Shown here piece after piece: positions 1-7,967 of a DNA stretch of 41,639 bases. The first letter of the stretch is position 1, and each line of letters opens with the position of its first letter. The position numbers were made by a program, and so were the translations under genes. The notes under the pieces are model-generated. The model was not told the DNA's origin. It saw only the letters and a program-made list of their open reading frames with translations, and ran no database searches. The stretch spans positions 1-41,639 of the forward strand of contig NVVL01000048.1 in the NCBI GenBank assembly GCA_002402195.1, written 5' to 3'. Source of the DNA: Rickettsiales bacterium. GTDB lineage: Bacteria > Pseudomonadota > Alphaproteobacteria > Rickettsiales > Rickettsiaceae.

Positions 1-141
1 TATTTGGCCATGATTAATATAATAACAATAGCACTACCTGAAACTGGAAGCTTTTTCAAGTATATTGTGCATAGTTTCTTCATGGGATTTATGAATCTAG
101 ATTTCAATTACTCTTATTATGCTTCCCATATCGCATCATAG
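1..141 (+). CDS. C-terminal fragment of an unidentified protein (cut by window edge)
   Basis: The first frame is open for 46 codons from the window edge to a TAG stop. The visible peptide is hydrophobic at its start (around MINIITIALPETG) and again in the middle (HSFFMGFMNL), so it may be the tail of a membrane protein. It stops 4 bases before the end of fliR on the opposite strand, a tight convergent arrangement that favours a real gene end. An open stretch of this length can arise by chance, and the family is not recognisable from what is visible. Confidence 0.4.
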   Translation, partial: YLAMINIITIALPETGSFFKYIVHSFFMGFMNLDFNYSYYASHIAS

Positions 142-145
142 CTTC

Positions 146-901
146 TTAAAAACTCATACTCAGGCTGGCGCCTATTTTGCCTACGAGTTTAATAATAATA
201 GAATGTATAACGAGATACATCGTTCCCATCATGATGATAATTTGCGCTGGAGTAATAACGAAGAACACTTGCAAATTCGGCATTAACCTAGCTAGCAAGC
301 CGCTTCCCGTTAAGATAGCTAACCCAATCACTAAAAATGGCGAGACCAGCTTAAACGATAAAATAAAACTATCATTCACCACAAGCCAAACAAACTTGCT
401 AACATCCCCAGAATCCAGCAGCTCTCCTACAGGGAACTTAATGTAGCTGTCTGCTACGGCTTCTATAAATAAATAATGCGTATTTGTGGTGAAAATAAAT
501 ACGATTGCGATCAATAACATAAAGTTAGAAAATATCGCAACTTGTGTTTTTTGCAGAGGATCAAAAAAAGCAGCCGCACTAAGCCCCGATTGCATCGACA
601 AGATCTGCCCCACAAAATGTAGTGACTGAAAATATAGATTCGCTGCAATACTAATAACCAAACCAATCAATATTTCCATCACAAGATAGCCAAGATTCAG
701 CGCTGAATTATCTGTATATGGTGGCAAATATGGAGTTAGAACCGGCATCATCACGAAGGAAATACTAAGCGCGACCGCAAGCTTCCCACGTTCAAAAAGG
801 TAAGGCGACCCAATGCCCGGAAACATACGAAAAGCCGTGCCGAGCCTTGCAAAGACTAGCATAAAATGAAAAACAAACTCAAGAGTAAAATGTTCCAGCA
901 T
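146..901 (-). CDS. fliR: Flagellar export apparatus membrane protein FliR
   Basis: FliR is an integral membrane component of the flagellar type III export gate, together with FliP and FliQ. The 251-residue product has the family length and about six hydrophobic segments. Family landmarks are the N-terminal FARLGTAFRMFPGIG stretch, the FFDPLQKTQ motif near residue 112, and MPNLQVFFVITPAQI near residue 208, which corresponds to the conserved MPxLNVFFxGxP segment. The related YscT family of virulence secretion systems is an alternative, but fliS and fliD nearby argue for flagellum. It is a single gene here, divergent from glnP, and no flagellar partner follows it. Confidence 0.93.
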   Translation of the reverse strand: MLEHFTLEFVFHFMLVFARLGTAFRMFPGIGSPYLFERGKLAVALSISFVMMPVLTPYLPPYTDNSALNLGYLVMEILIGLVISIAANLYFQSLHFVGQILSMQSGLSAAAFFDPLQKTQVAIFSNFMLLIAIVFIFTTNTHYLFIEAVADSYIKFPVGELLDSGDVSKFVWLVVNDSFILSFKLVSPFLVIGLAILTGSGLLARLMPNLQVFFVITPAQIIIMMGTMYLVIHSIIIKLVGKIGASLSMSF

Positions 902-978
902 TTAAAATTGTAATATTTACTTATACTTATAAGTTATACGCGCATCTTCTCAGGAAGTTACGCGCCCAACGCCTCATT

Positions 979-1015
979 ATGAGTTTCTAAGAAGCTACAT
1001 GGCTTAGCTTCTCAT
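979..1015. promoter_or_regulatory. Imperfect hairpin in the fliR/glnP divergent region
   Basis: The 241-base space between fliR and glnP holds an inverted repeat AGAAGCT (990-996) and AGCTTCT (1006-1012) around a 9-base loop. A partial outer ATGAG/CTCAT pairing lies at 979-983 and 1011-1015. There is no T-run, so it does not look like an intrinsic terminator. It may be a binding site or chance structure. Confidence 0.25.
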
Positions 1016-1067
1016 GATAAGCGGATATGTATATGATAACCCATTATAACAAAAATGCAGTAATTCA

Positions 1068-1095
1068 TTGCTATAAATGCATATTTATTTATAAT
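1068..1095 (+). promoter_or_regulatory. Putative sigma-70 promoter of glnPQ
   Basis: A -35-like TTGCTA (1068-1073) is followed after 16 bases by a perfect -10 hexamer TATAAT (1090-1095). The glnP ATG lies 48 bases further on. The surroundings are very AT-rich, so a chance match is possible. Confidence 0.4.
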
Positions 1096-1142
1096 GAGTT
1101 GGTATTAGTTTCATAAACACATAAAAAAATAGAATTTATATT

Positions 1143-1793
1143 ATGGATGATTTAGCTGCAATGATGCCGCAACTTTATTTCATTGTCCAAGGCATTGGCG
1201 TAACCCTGAAATACAGCATGAGCGCCGTTTGTATTGGATTAATAATCGGAACGCTCCTTGCTATTTGCAAAATGTCCGACTCGAAATCACTGAGATTATT
1301 TGCCCATGCCTACACTTCCATATTCAGAGGAACGCCATTATTAATCCAGCTGACAATTATATATTTCGGCCTGCCCGGCCTTCTTGGCATCAAAATGAGC
1401 GTTTTTACCGCCGGTACGCTAGCTTTCTCAATGAATTCCGGAGCCTATGTTTCCGAAATCATCCGCGCGGGGATTAATTCCGTCGATAAAGGCCAAACTG
1501 AGGCGGCAAAAGCTCTTGGCATCCCGCCTGTACTGCGTATGAAAGATATCATCCTACCGCAAGCAATTCGCAATATTCTGCCAGCTTTGGTCAATGAGCT
1601 GATTAATTTAGTAAAGGAATCTGCCCTTATCTCCGTCATTGGGGGTGAGGACATAATGCGCCGGGCACAGCTTATTTCGGCTGAAACATACTCTTTTTTC
1701 ACCCCGATGCTAACGGCAGCTGCTACATATTATGTTTTGGTACTCGTCATTAGTAGTTTTGCAATGATGCTAGAAAAAAGGTTAGCACTATGA
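1143..1793 (+). CDS. glnP: Amino-acid ABC transporter permease, GlnP/HisM type
   Basis: Inner-membrane permease of a polar amino-acid importer. The 216 residues show the usual family layout: an N-terminal transmembrane segment, then VTLKYSMSAVCIGLIIG, the FRGTPLLIQL segment (about residues 60-69) typical of HisM/GlnP permeases, and the EAA coupling loop EAAKALGIPP (about 118-127) that contacts the ATPase. The gene overlaps glnQ by 4 bases (ATGA), so translation is coupled. No periplasmic binding-protein gene is adjacent. The exact substrate (glutamine or another polar amino acid) cannot be fixed from sequence. There is no strong Shine-Dalgarno sequence before the start. Confidence 0.9.
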   Translation: MDDLAAMMPQLYFIVQGIGVTLKYSMSAVCIGLIIGTLLAICKMSDSKSLRLFAHAYTSIFRGTPLLIQLTIIYFGLPGLLGIKMSVFTAGTLAFSMNSGAYVSEIIRAGINSVDKGQTEAAKALGIPPVLRMKDIILPQAIRNILPALVNELINLVKESALISVIGGEDIMRRAQLISAETYSFFTPMLTAAATYYVLVLVISSFAMMLEKRLAL

Positions 1794-2512
1794 TCGTCCT
1801 TGAGAATGTTACGAAAAAATTTAACGACCAAACAGCGCTTAAAGATATCAATTTGACTTTTGACAAGAAGGAAGCGGTGGTTGTTCTTGGTTCTTCTGGC
1901 AGTGGAAAATCCACATTAATCCGCTGCATCAACAATCTAGAGACCCCAACAAGCGGTTCTGTGTTTATCAACGGCACTCAGCTCACAAGTAAAACTAGAG
2001 GAAAATTATGTTTTAAGATCGGCATGGTCTTCCAGCAATTTAATTTATTTCCTCATATGTCCGTGCTGCAAAACCTCACCTATGGCGCCATTAATGTGCT
2101 TGGAAACACCCAGCATATCGCCGAGGAAAAAGCGTATAAACTTCTCAAGAAATTCGGTATTACTGAAAAAGCAAACAGCTCACCGCTAGATTTATCCGGC
2201 GGGCAAAAGCAACGCGTAGCTATCTGCAGAGCATTAATGATGGACCCTGAAACCATCCTATTTGACGAACCAACCTCTGCCCTAGACCCAGAAATCATCA
2301 AAGACATCATCGGAATAATCAACGAGCTCAAAGGTCAGATAACGATGATTATCATCAGCCACCACATAAAATTCGCCCGCGTAATTGCGGACCGCATCAT
2401 CTTCATGGACCAAGGCAAGATCCTAGCCGACCAACCAGCCAAGGAGTTCTTCACCAAACCCTCATCACACAGAGCCCGCCTATTCCTAGAAAATGTCGGC
2501 GATTTGATGTGA
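1790..2512 (+). CDS. glnQ: Amino-acid ABC transporter ATP-binding protein, GlnQ type
   Basis: Cytoplasmic ATPase that energises the GlnP permease. The 240 residues include Walker A GSSGSGKST (about 34-42), the Q-loop FQQF (about 81-84), the ABC signature LSGGQKQR (about 134-141), Walker B ILFDEP followed by TSALDP, and the H-loop histidine in ISHH. The length is normal for the family. It starts inside the glnP stop codon. After the stop there are 79 bases to the convergent vapC end, without a clear terminator. Confidence 0.93.
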   Translation: MIVLENVTKKFNDQTALKDINLTFDKKEAVVVLGSSGSGKSTLIRCINNLETPTSGSVFINGTQLTSKTRGKLCFKIGMVFQQFNLFPHMSVLQNLTYGAINVLGNTQHIAEEKAYKLLKKFGITEKANSSPLDLSGGQKQRVAICRALMMDPETILFDEPTSALDPEIIKDIIGIINELKGQITMIIISHHIKFARVIADRIIFMDQGKILADQPAKEFFTKPSSHRARLFLENVGDLM

Positions 2513-2591
2513 TGTTTAACAAATAGTTTTGCGGGATTTAGAGAAACAATGAGCAGCTTTCTTGAGGAAAACTAACAAGCTGGTACAAAAT

Positions 2592-2978
2592 TTATCTGAT
2601 CAGATGTATTTCTATGTTCGGTATATTAAGCTCTGCCCAAACTTTATCCGCTGTATAAACAGGAAGTCCCATATGCAAAGCAGCTGCAAGGCAAGCGCAA
2701 TCACCTAATGATAAACCTTTATGTTTTGTTTGGCTTTTTAGTGATGCGGCGATGTAGCATTGCACCTTGTCGAATGCAATAATGGAACTAATAAAGGGTT
2801 CTATTGCTAACTTACATTGTTCTTCATTACCTAATATTTCATAAACCTTGCCAGCTACTTCAGTTACGTTCACGCTAGACATCACAGCTCTACCTATCAG
2901 TGGCTCAACTTTTTCCGCCCCTTTTTCGTTATTAATCAGCGCTAATAACGCAGAAGCATCTAGAATAACCCTATTCAT
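2592..2978 (-). CDS. vapC: VapC-family PIN-domain ribonuclease toxin
   Basis: Toxin of a type II toxin-antitoxin pair; VapC proteins are Mg2+-dependent RNases that typically cleave tRNA or rRNA. The chosen start gives 128 residues beginning MNRVILDASALL. The PIN acidic quartet is visible: D7, E40, D93 (in LSLGDCACLAAA) and D111 (in YTADKVW). A start 36 bases further upstream is open but would lie deep inside the antitoxin gene, while the chosen ATG overlaps the antitoxin stop by 8 bases, as usual for these pairs. The RNA target is unknown. Confidence 0.87.
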   Translation of the reverse strand: MNRVILDASALLALINNEKGAEKVEPLIGRAVMSSVNVTEVAGKVYEILGNEEQCKLAIEPFISSIIAFDKVQCYIAASLKSQTKHKGLSLGDCACLAAALHMGLPVYTADKVWAELNIPNIEIHLIR

Positions 2979-3225
2979 TTTTAAGCTCTTGTTTTCTTTC
3001 TTGCAATAATTCATCCACCAGGCTGGTTTTTGAAGGGTTGCGATCTTTCAAAAGTTTTCTAATTTTTTGCAAAGTAAATTTTACCGGGGAAATAACCACT
3101 TGATTGTCACTAATATCGAATAGCAACTCATCTCCATCTGAAACGTTAAGCGCTTTCCTGCAAATAGATGGTATAGATATCTTCCCACCTTTAGATATTT
3201 TGGCTTTTGCGAACATCAATTCCAC
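2971..3225 (-). CDS. vapB: VapB-family antitoxin, AbrB/SpoVT-like DNA-binding domain
   Basis: Cognate antitoxin and likely autorepressor of vapC. The 84 residues begin with a swapped-hairpin AbrB-type domain (FAKAKISKGGKISIPSICRK, then ALNVSDGDELLFDI, about residues 5-43). The charged C-terminal half (KIRKLLKDRNPS to KQELKNE) would wrap the toxin. An internal ATG at residue 4 is an equally possible start. It lies upstream of vapC with an 8-base overlap, and its promoter sits in a long palindrome. Confidence 0.85.
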   Translation of the reverse strand: MELMFAKAKISKGGKISIPSICRKALNVSDGDELLFDISDNQVVISPVKFTLQKIRKLLKDRNPSKTSLVDELLQERKQELKNE

Positions 3226-3233
3226 CTATATTT

Positions 3234-3268
3234 AGTATAGTTGCTATAAATTATATAGTAACTATACT
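3234..3268. promoter_or_regulatory. Palindromic operator of vapBC
   Basis: Arms AGTATAGTTGCTATA (3234-3248) and TATAGTAACTATACT (3254-3268) are inverted repeats matching at 14 of 15 positions around a 5-base spacer. It lies directly upstream of vapB and covers the predicted -10 box, the geometry expected for repression by the VapB/VapC complex. Confidence 0.7.
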
Positions 3269-3283
3269 GTAAACATATGTCAA
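3255..3283 (-). promoter_or_regulatory. Predicted sigma-70 promoter of vapBC
   Basis: On the minus strand a perfect -35 TTGACA (3278-3283) is followed after 17 bases by TACTAT (3255-3260, 4 of 6 to consensus). The -10 box falls inside the palindromic operator. Confidence 0.6.
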
Positions 3284-3342
3284 ATATTTTCTTGTGCCAT
3301 ATAAAAAAAGCCCCACCTGCACGCACCTCTTCGCCCCCCCTC

Positions 3343-3750
3343 TTAATTAGAAGTTATATAGCTCTCTTTTTTCTCTTCTTTCTCAGGCGCTATTGACTGC
3401 GCAAGCGCTTGGCGGACTTCGCCTATAGAATCTATCATAAGCACCAGATCTTCTGGTGGGCTTGATATTGTCATATTGATATTTTCCAAACGAACTATTG
3501 TTGCGCCATAAAACATATCGATTGCCTTTGTGCTCTCATCTGGATTATCAATCTCAACACCGGATTTTAATATATAGAAAACCTCAATGGCTTTAGCAAG
3601 AGCTTTAAATTTAGTTTCATAATCCTCTTCCTTAAGAGCTTTTTGTGCTGTAAAGAGTAGTTTCAGCAGCTCGTCAAAAATAAATATCAATTGATGCGAT
3701 GAGTTACTTGTATAGGCTTGGGCGTTTTTATATTTCTCAAAAGCTTTCAT
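3343..3750 (-). CDS. fliS: Flagellin export chaperone FliS-like protein
   Basis: FliS binds the C-terminal helix of flagellin in the cytoplasm and prevents early polymerisation. This 135-residue, mostly helical product begins with the FliS-like pattern KAFEKYKNAQAYTSNSSHQL (YxxxxVxTAxPxxLI in the family) and has a FIFDELLKLLFTAQKAL helix near residues 23-39. The C-terminal tail is charged (EKEEKKES). It lies 68 bases downstream of fliD on the same strand, the classic fliD-fliS order. The sequence is divergent, so the call leans on context as well as pattern. Confidence 0.78.
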   Translation of the reverse strand: MKAFEKYKNAQAYTSNSSHQLIFIFDELLKLLFTAQKALKEEDYETKFKALAKAIEVFYILKSGVEIDNPDESTKAIDMFYGATIVRLENINMTISSPPEDLVLMIDSIGEVRQALAQSIAPEKEEKKESYITSN

Positions 3751-3818
3751 AGGTTTATAACCATTTAAGTGAAAAAAATTATCTTTAAAATCCTGTTATT
3801 GTTTAAAGTTATTATAGT

Positions 3819-5639
3819 TTATCCATCATTAAGTCCGAGCAATGCATCAGCTTGGCTTAATGCAATGGCGCTCTTCGTTTCCAGAAGGATCATACGCTTA
3901 TAGTCCGCTTGCATATCTCCTTTTAGTTTTTCTAGTTTTGCTTGTATTTTATCCCTTGATGTTTCAAGGGACTTTATCCTATCTTGAATACGCCCAGCTT
4001 CTGCGATAGTTGAGCCGCCAGAGCCATCATCACTTAGCATAGTCCTGGCCTCATCTCGTACTAAATTTGATATTCCCCTCGTATAGTTGATAGTAAAATT
4101 CTCAACAACATTATTTGCAGCCTTGGGATCAACTGAAAATGCCATACCTTTGAGCGCAGTGCCTGCAAAAGAGATGCTATAACGATTCAATGATGCATTA
4201 TATGTAATCGCGCCATTAACAACTTGTCCATCAGCAGTCACAGAAAATGCTGTCACGGCTCCTGCTGGGTCATAAGTTATGCTCACTGGCAAATCCCTTC
4301 CTATTATGGAAGGAGTAATCACCTCACCCGGCATGTCAGTGGGTATATATTGCAAGCTACTTAAGTTCCCGGGAGTGGGCGTGACCTGAACATGGTTGAT
4401 AAAAAACCTACGAACGCTTTCAAAATCATCTTCAAATTTTTTGACAAATAAATCTTCATCAGAAAAATATAACGTTTCAAATGAAATGCCATCTTGAACA
4501 GTTGTTTTAAGGCCCATACCCATCTGAGCTATAGAGGTAATTCCATTCCCATTATGCTGCAAACCTGTAAATCTCTCAACTATTTGAGTTGCTTCAACAA
4601 GAAGCATTGAACCTCTTAAAACCCCACCTTGATCATCTTTTGACTTGTCTGCATAAGGGTCTGCATATTTATCTATTGTGCTGACATCTGAATCCGCCCC
4701 GTGTTTTGCCACGAAATATGTCAACATATCTAAACTATTGGCAAACTCAATGATCATTTTCTTCACTGGATCATGATCTTCTTCCGTACAAATAGCGCTA
4801 TAATCGAAACCATTATACGCAAGATTCGGAACCGCAGCTGCCACATTCACAGCCCCAGCCAGCTCAAAAGAAAGACCAGCTATGGCATTATCATATTTAT
4901 TTGAAGCATTGTCATACCTCACACCTTCCACATAAACGATTGCATCCTGACCATCCAGATGCGCATGTTCAAGCATAGTCATTGCGGGGTTTCCAATATC
5001 TGCCCAAGCAATGCCAATCTGCTCAAACCCAGTATTCTTGGCTCTGATTTCTATAAACGAACTAGGAACCCCACCTGGATTACCATTAATAAGGAACGCT
5101 TCAAACGCATCTCCATTATTTTCAAAATTAAGATTTATATTCGAAACAATTATCCCTAAATTATCTGCAGCTGCAACATTGATAATTCTAGCATTGCCAC
5201 CAATAGTTAGAGTCAAATCCCCATCGAGCCCTATTGGGTTTGCATCATTAGTAAATCCGGTATGTTGTGCATTAAATGCGATAGTCAATGAAGCTCCGCT
5301 TGCCACTTGCTCCACCGCGACATGCACATGTCCATTACTCACAGTTCCATCGACTCTGACATTTTTTAAAAATTTATCAGCAGATTCTCCGTTAATAGTA
5401 GTGCTACAATGTTTGTGATTAAAGCCAGTTTCCATAGGGTCAGAAAGCCTAGTCGCCTTAGCTTTTAGATCAGTGAGCAGCATTTGCAACTCTGAAATTG
5501 CACCGAGTTTATCATGCCGCACGCTTACTTGATCATTAAAATCTTCGAGTACTAATTCTTGCTGAGAAGTGGCTTTTGCAACAAATTCATCCACCGGCCC
5601 TAGCATTCCCGTGATGCTCACTCCCTTTGATATATCCAT
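3819..5639 (-). CDS. fliD: Flagellar filament cap protein FliD (hook-associated protein 2)
   Basis: FliD caps the growing filament and guides flagellin folding outside the cell. The 606-residue product has an N-terminal helical D0-like region, a VHVAVEQVASGASL segment near residue 104 resembling the conserved V.V.QLA.A motif of FliD_N, a long beta-rich and variable middle, and a C-terminal coiled coil (about residues 545-600; RIQDRIKSLETSRDKIQAKL, then DYKRMILLETKSAIALSQ) matching FliD_C. There is no signal peptide, as expected for a type III export substrate. fliS follows, and a sigma-54 promoter precedes it. Confidence 0.86.
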   Translation of the reverse strand: MDISKGVSITGMLGPVDEFVAKATSQQELVLEDFNDQVSVRHDKLGAISELQMLLTDLKAKATRLSDPMETGFNHKHCSTTINGESADKFLKNVRVDGTVSNGHVHVAVEQVASGASLTIAFNAQHTGFTNDANPIGLDGDLTLTIGGNARIINVAAADNLGIIVSNINLNFENNGDAFEAFLINGNPGGVPSSFIEIRAKNTGFEQIGIAWADIGNPAMTMLEHAHLDGQDAIVYVEGVRYDNASNKYDNAIAGLSFELAGAVNVAAAVPNLAYNGFDYSAICTEEDHDPVKKMIIEFANSLDMLTYFVAKHGADSDVSTIDKYADPYADKSKDDQGGVLRGSMLLVEATQIVERFTGLQHNGNGITSIAQMGMGLKTTVQDGISFETLYFSDEDLFVKKFEDDFESVRRFFINHVQVTPTPGNLSSLQYIPTDMPGEVITPSIIGRDLPVSITYDPAGAVTAFSVTADGQVVNGAITYNASLNRYSISFAGTALKGMAFSVDPKAANNVVENFTINYTRGISNLVRDEARTMLSDDGSGGSTIAEAGRIQDRIKSLETSRDKIQAKLEKLKGDMQADYKRMILLETKSAIALSQADALLGLNDG

Positions 5640-5677
5640 GATTCCCGCATAAATAATTACAACTATTTATGACATAC

Positions 5678-5693
5678 AGCAAGAATGGTGCCA
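5678..5693 (-). promoter_or_regulatory. Sigma-54 (RpoN) promoter of fliD
   Basis: On the minus strand the sequence reads TGGCAC, five bases, TTGCT, a full match to the -24/-12 consensus TGGCAC-N5-TTGC(A/T). It lies about 40 bases upstream of the fliD start. No other site in the window that I could find satisfies the whole consensus. RpoN control of flagellar genes is established in other alphaproteobacteria such as Caulobacter. Confidence 0.75.
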
Positions 5694-5875
5694 AAGTTTT
5701 TCAAAGCAAGATATGCAGCCCACGCCCGCCTGGATTTCAGGGGGTTTTTTGATGTAGATTTGAGTTTTAGGGGGTAAGATATTGGACGTAATTTAATTTA
5801 AAAATTAAAAAAATAGATTGAAAATATAGTCTTTTTATGAGCTGATATAGCTTTTTTAAATGTAATCTCACTCAT

Positions 5876-6340
5876 TTATTCCTGCTCTAAATATAATTTC
5901 ATCCCTTCATGCGTAGCATTAAAACCTAATTTCTCATAAAATCTCAGAGCATCTACCCGCTCTTTATTTGTGCTTAATTGAAAAATCGTCGCCCCATGAT
6001 TTTTGCCCCAACCTATGGCAAACTCAATCATCTGCTGACCGATATTTTTGCCCCTTGCGCTCTGGCACACTCTAACTGCTTCTATTTGCATACGCGTGCT
6101 GCCGGTAAATGTAAGGGACGGCATCAATGTACAGTGGGAAGTGCCGACTATCTTCTTCCCTTCGCAAAGCGCCATTAAATATTGATTAGGATCATTATCA
6201 ATTTTATGAAAAGCATCAATATAGCGCCCATCTAGCTCTTCACTAATTTGCTCACGTGTTTTGCCAAGTTTGTCTGTAGATAGCAAATCTACAATTATTT
6301 TCAAGTCATCTATGCAGACTTTCCGGTGAGTTAAACTCAT
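5876..6340 (-). CDS. GNAT-family N-acetyltransferase
   Basis: A 154-residue acetyl-CoA-dependent acyltransferase. The GNAT core is visible: IEAVRVCQSARGKNIGQQMIE (here read as beta4 plus the pyrophosphate-binding R-G-K-N-I-G loop, about residues 86-106), then the DALRFYEKLGF motif near residue 130, typical of the fourth GNAT motif. The substrate is unknown. The start overlaps the stop of the upstream NUDIX gene (ATGA), so the two are translationally coupled and may act on one pathway or in damage cleanup. The following 236 bases, up to fliD, hold nothing clear except the fliD promoter. Confidence 0.85.
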   Translation of the reverse strand: MSLTHRKVCIDDLKIIVDLLSTDKLGKTREQISEELDGRYIDAFHKIDNDPNQYLMALCEGKKIVGTSHCTLMPSLTFTGSTRMQIEAVRVCQSARGKNIGQQMIEFAIGWGKNHGATIFQLSTNKERVDALRFYEKLGFNATHEGMKLYLEQE

Positions 6341-6834
6341 ATCATTTCACTCCTAAACACATTATGCGCATCCCTCGATAACCACTCAGGCAACAACTTC
6401 TTCAGCGGGTCTGCTCTAAAATCAATTTCAGATAAATCAGAAACAGCCACCCAAATTAACTCGATATGTTTTTCCGGAGATGATATTTTTTCTCTAACTT
6501 TCAGCTGATCAGATTCAGCTTCAAAAATAAAATTATATTCATGATTATGACAAATGCTATTATGCCCCGGTTCAAAACTATATTCCAAGCACCCAAGAAA
6601 TCTCTTAACCGTGCAATCTTTCCCCGTTTCTTCTTTTAGCTCACGCATCAAAGCCTGAGACGCAGACTCCCCATGCTCCACATGACCGCCCGGCAAGAAG
6701 TAAAAATTAACAGGCAAATCTAATGTTTTACACAATAAAATATGCTCATCATCAAGAATAACCGCTCTGGCGAGGGTGTGTATTTCATTACTCATTTTTC
6801 TAACAAACTCCTGATATTTTAATCCTGCGTACAT
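6337..6834 (-). CDS. NUDIX hydrolase
   Basis: Hydrolyses a nucleoside diphosphate linked to another group, with Mg2+. A complete Nudix box is present near residues 49-71: GHVEHGE, then ALMRELKEETG, satisfying GX5EX7REUXEEXGU. Total length from the first ATG is 165 residues. An internal ATG (MSNEIHTLARAVIL, position 6795) fits the usual family N terminus better, and the true start may be there. It is followed by the coupled GNAT gene. The substrate cannot be told from sequence. Confidence 0.88.
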   Translation of the reverse strand: MYAGLKYQEFVRKMSNEIHTLARAVILDDEHILLCKTLDLPVNFYFLPGGHVEHGESASQALMRELKEETGKDCTVKRFLGCLEYSFEPGHNSICHNHEYNFIFEAESDQLKVREKISSPEKHIELIWVAVSDLSEIDFRADPLKKLLPEWLSRDAHNVFRSEMI

Positions 6835-6896
6835 AGTCTCTAAAGCATAACCAACTCAAGCCCCACTCCCTGAAGGCGAGCATTATTCAGCTTTAA

Positions 6897-7967
6897 TCAA
6901 GTTTCAGTTTTGTCATAAATCGCACTTGCATCTTCGGAGCTGTTTTTATTAATAACAAGCAACCCTCTTTCCGTGTGGATAATAGCCACATCATTCAGGC
7001 CCACAACACCTATGGTTATGCCATTGCTATCAACATAGCAATTTGATGCATTGTGAGTAATAACATCACCGCGCAAGCGATTCCCTTTCGCATCTGCTTG
7101 GGTTTGATGGCTGAAATGCTCCCAAGTTCCAACATCGCGCCAGCCAATATCACACGGAATGACGGATATATTGCTTGATTTCTCCATTAATGCGTAATCT
7201 ATCGACACCTCACTCACTAAAGAAAATGAGCTCACATCCAAGGAAATATCACCATTTACGTTGCGCTTTGATGTCTCCAAGGCACGCCGCACAGTAGATA
7301 AAACAGAGGGGCAATGATCGTGCATTTCTTGCAAAATAGTGCGCGCTGTGAAACAAAACATACCCGAATTCCAATAGAAATTGCCATGTTTAATATATTT
7401 TTCTGCAGTTTCTTTTGATGGTTTTTCTGTGAATCCCAACACTTCATTGCCACTAAATTCGATGTAACCATAACCGCTTTCTGCATGAGTGGGCTTGATT
7501 CCAAACGTCACTAATTGTCCTTTGCCTGCGCTATTTTCTTGCCCATTTTTGGCAATTTCAGCAGCTTTGGAAACTGCCTCGTTGAAACCTTCTTGGTCAG
7601 CAATGATATGGTCTATAGGCAGAACGAGCATCGCCTCATCTTCACTGTTTTTAGCAGATAAACTCAGCGCTGCAGCCGCAATGGACGCTGCAGTATTCTT
7701 CCCAAAAGGCTCTTCAATAAAGGAAAGATCAACTCCTTTCGGCATCAAATGCGCTATTTCTTCATACTCAGCTTTTATCCGCGGCACATAGTCGTGTCTG
7801 GTTACTATGATTATGCTCCTTACCAAGCTAACACACCCGGCACGTAGCAGTGTTTTTTGTATCAAGCTCAGCCCATCATTCATCCTCACAAAGGGTTTGG
7901 GATGATTTTTATACGAAGCAGGCCACAAACGACTTCCCTTCCCACCGGCAATAATCACTGCTTGCAT
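6897..7967 (-). CDS. manC: Mannose-1-phosphate guanylyltransferase-like nucleotidyltransferase
   Basis: Predicted to make GDP-mannose from GTP and mannose-1-phosphate for surface glycans. The 356 residues carry the nucleotidyltransferase signature AGGKGSRLWPASYKNHPKPF (residues 7-26), VLPIDHIIAD, the substrate loop ESGYGYIE, FTEKP, and the WNSGMF motif. Unlike the bifunctional ~470-residue type II enzymes there is no C-terminal phosphomannose isomerase cupin domain, so it resembles the short guanylyltransferase form. No other glycan gene is adjacent. A related hexose-1-phosphate specificity is possible. Confidence 0.82.
   Translation of the reverse strand: MQAVIIAGGKGSRLWPASYKNHPKPFVRMNDGLSLIQKTLLRAGCVSLVRSIIIVTRHDYVPRIKAEYEEIAHLMPKGVDLSFIEEPFGKNTAASIAAAALSLSAKNSEDEAMLVLPIDHIIADQEGFNEAVSKAAEIAKNGQENSAGKGQLVTFGIKPTHAESGYGYIEFSGNEVLGFTEKPSKETAEKYIKHGNFYWNSGMFCFTARTILQEMHDHCPSVLSTVRRALETSKRNVNGDISLDVSSFSLVSEVSIDYALMEKSSNISVIPCDIGWRDVGTWEHFSHQTQADAKGNRLRGDVITHNASNCYVDSNGITIGVVGLNDVAIIHTERGLLVINKNSSEDASAIYDKTET

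Noticed and set aside
136..149. A 14-mer, TTAAGAAGCTATGA on the minus strand, found again at 36151-36164, both near gene ends.
   Set aside because: Several 14-mer matches are expected by chance in AT-rich DNA of this length; no longer homology surrounds them.
3290..3342. A GC-rich stretch followed by T7 on the minus strand after fliS, considered as an intrinsic terminator.
   Set aside because: The G-rich strand cannot pair with itself to form a convincing stem.
3343..5639. Considered whether fliD/fliS were instead unrelated surface proteins because of their divergence.
   Set aside because: The gene order, the N- and C-terminal FliD patterns, the FliS-like start and a sigma-54 promoter together support the flagellar reading.
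5708..5745. CCTG/CAGG mini-stem followed by TTTTTT on the plus strand.
   Set aside because: Only four base pairs, and no plus-strand gene precedes it that would need a terminator.
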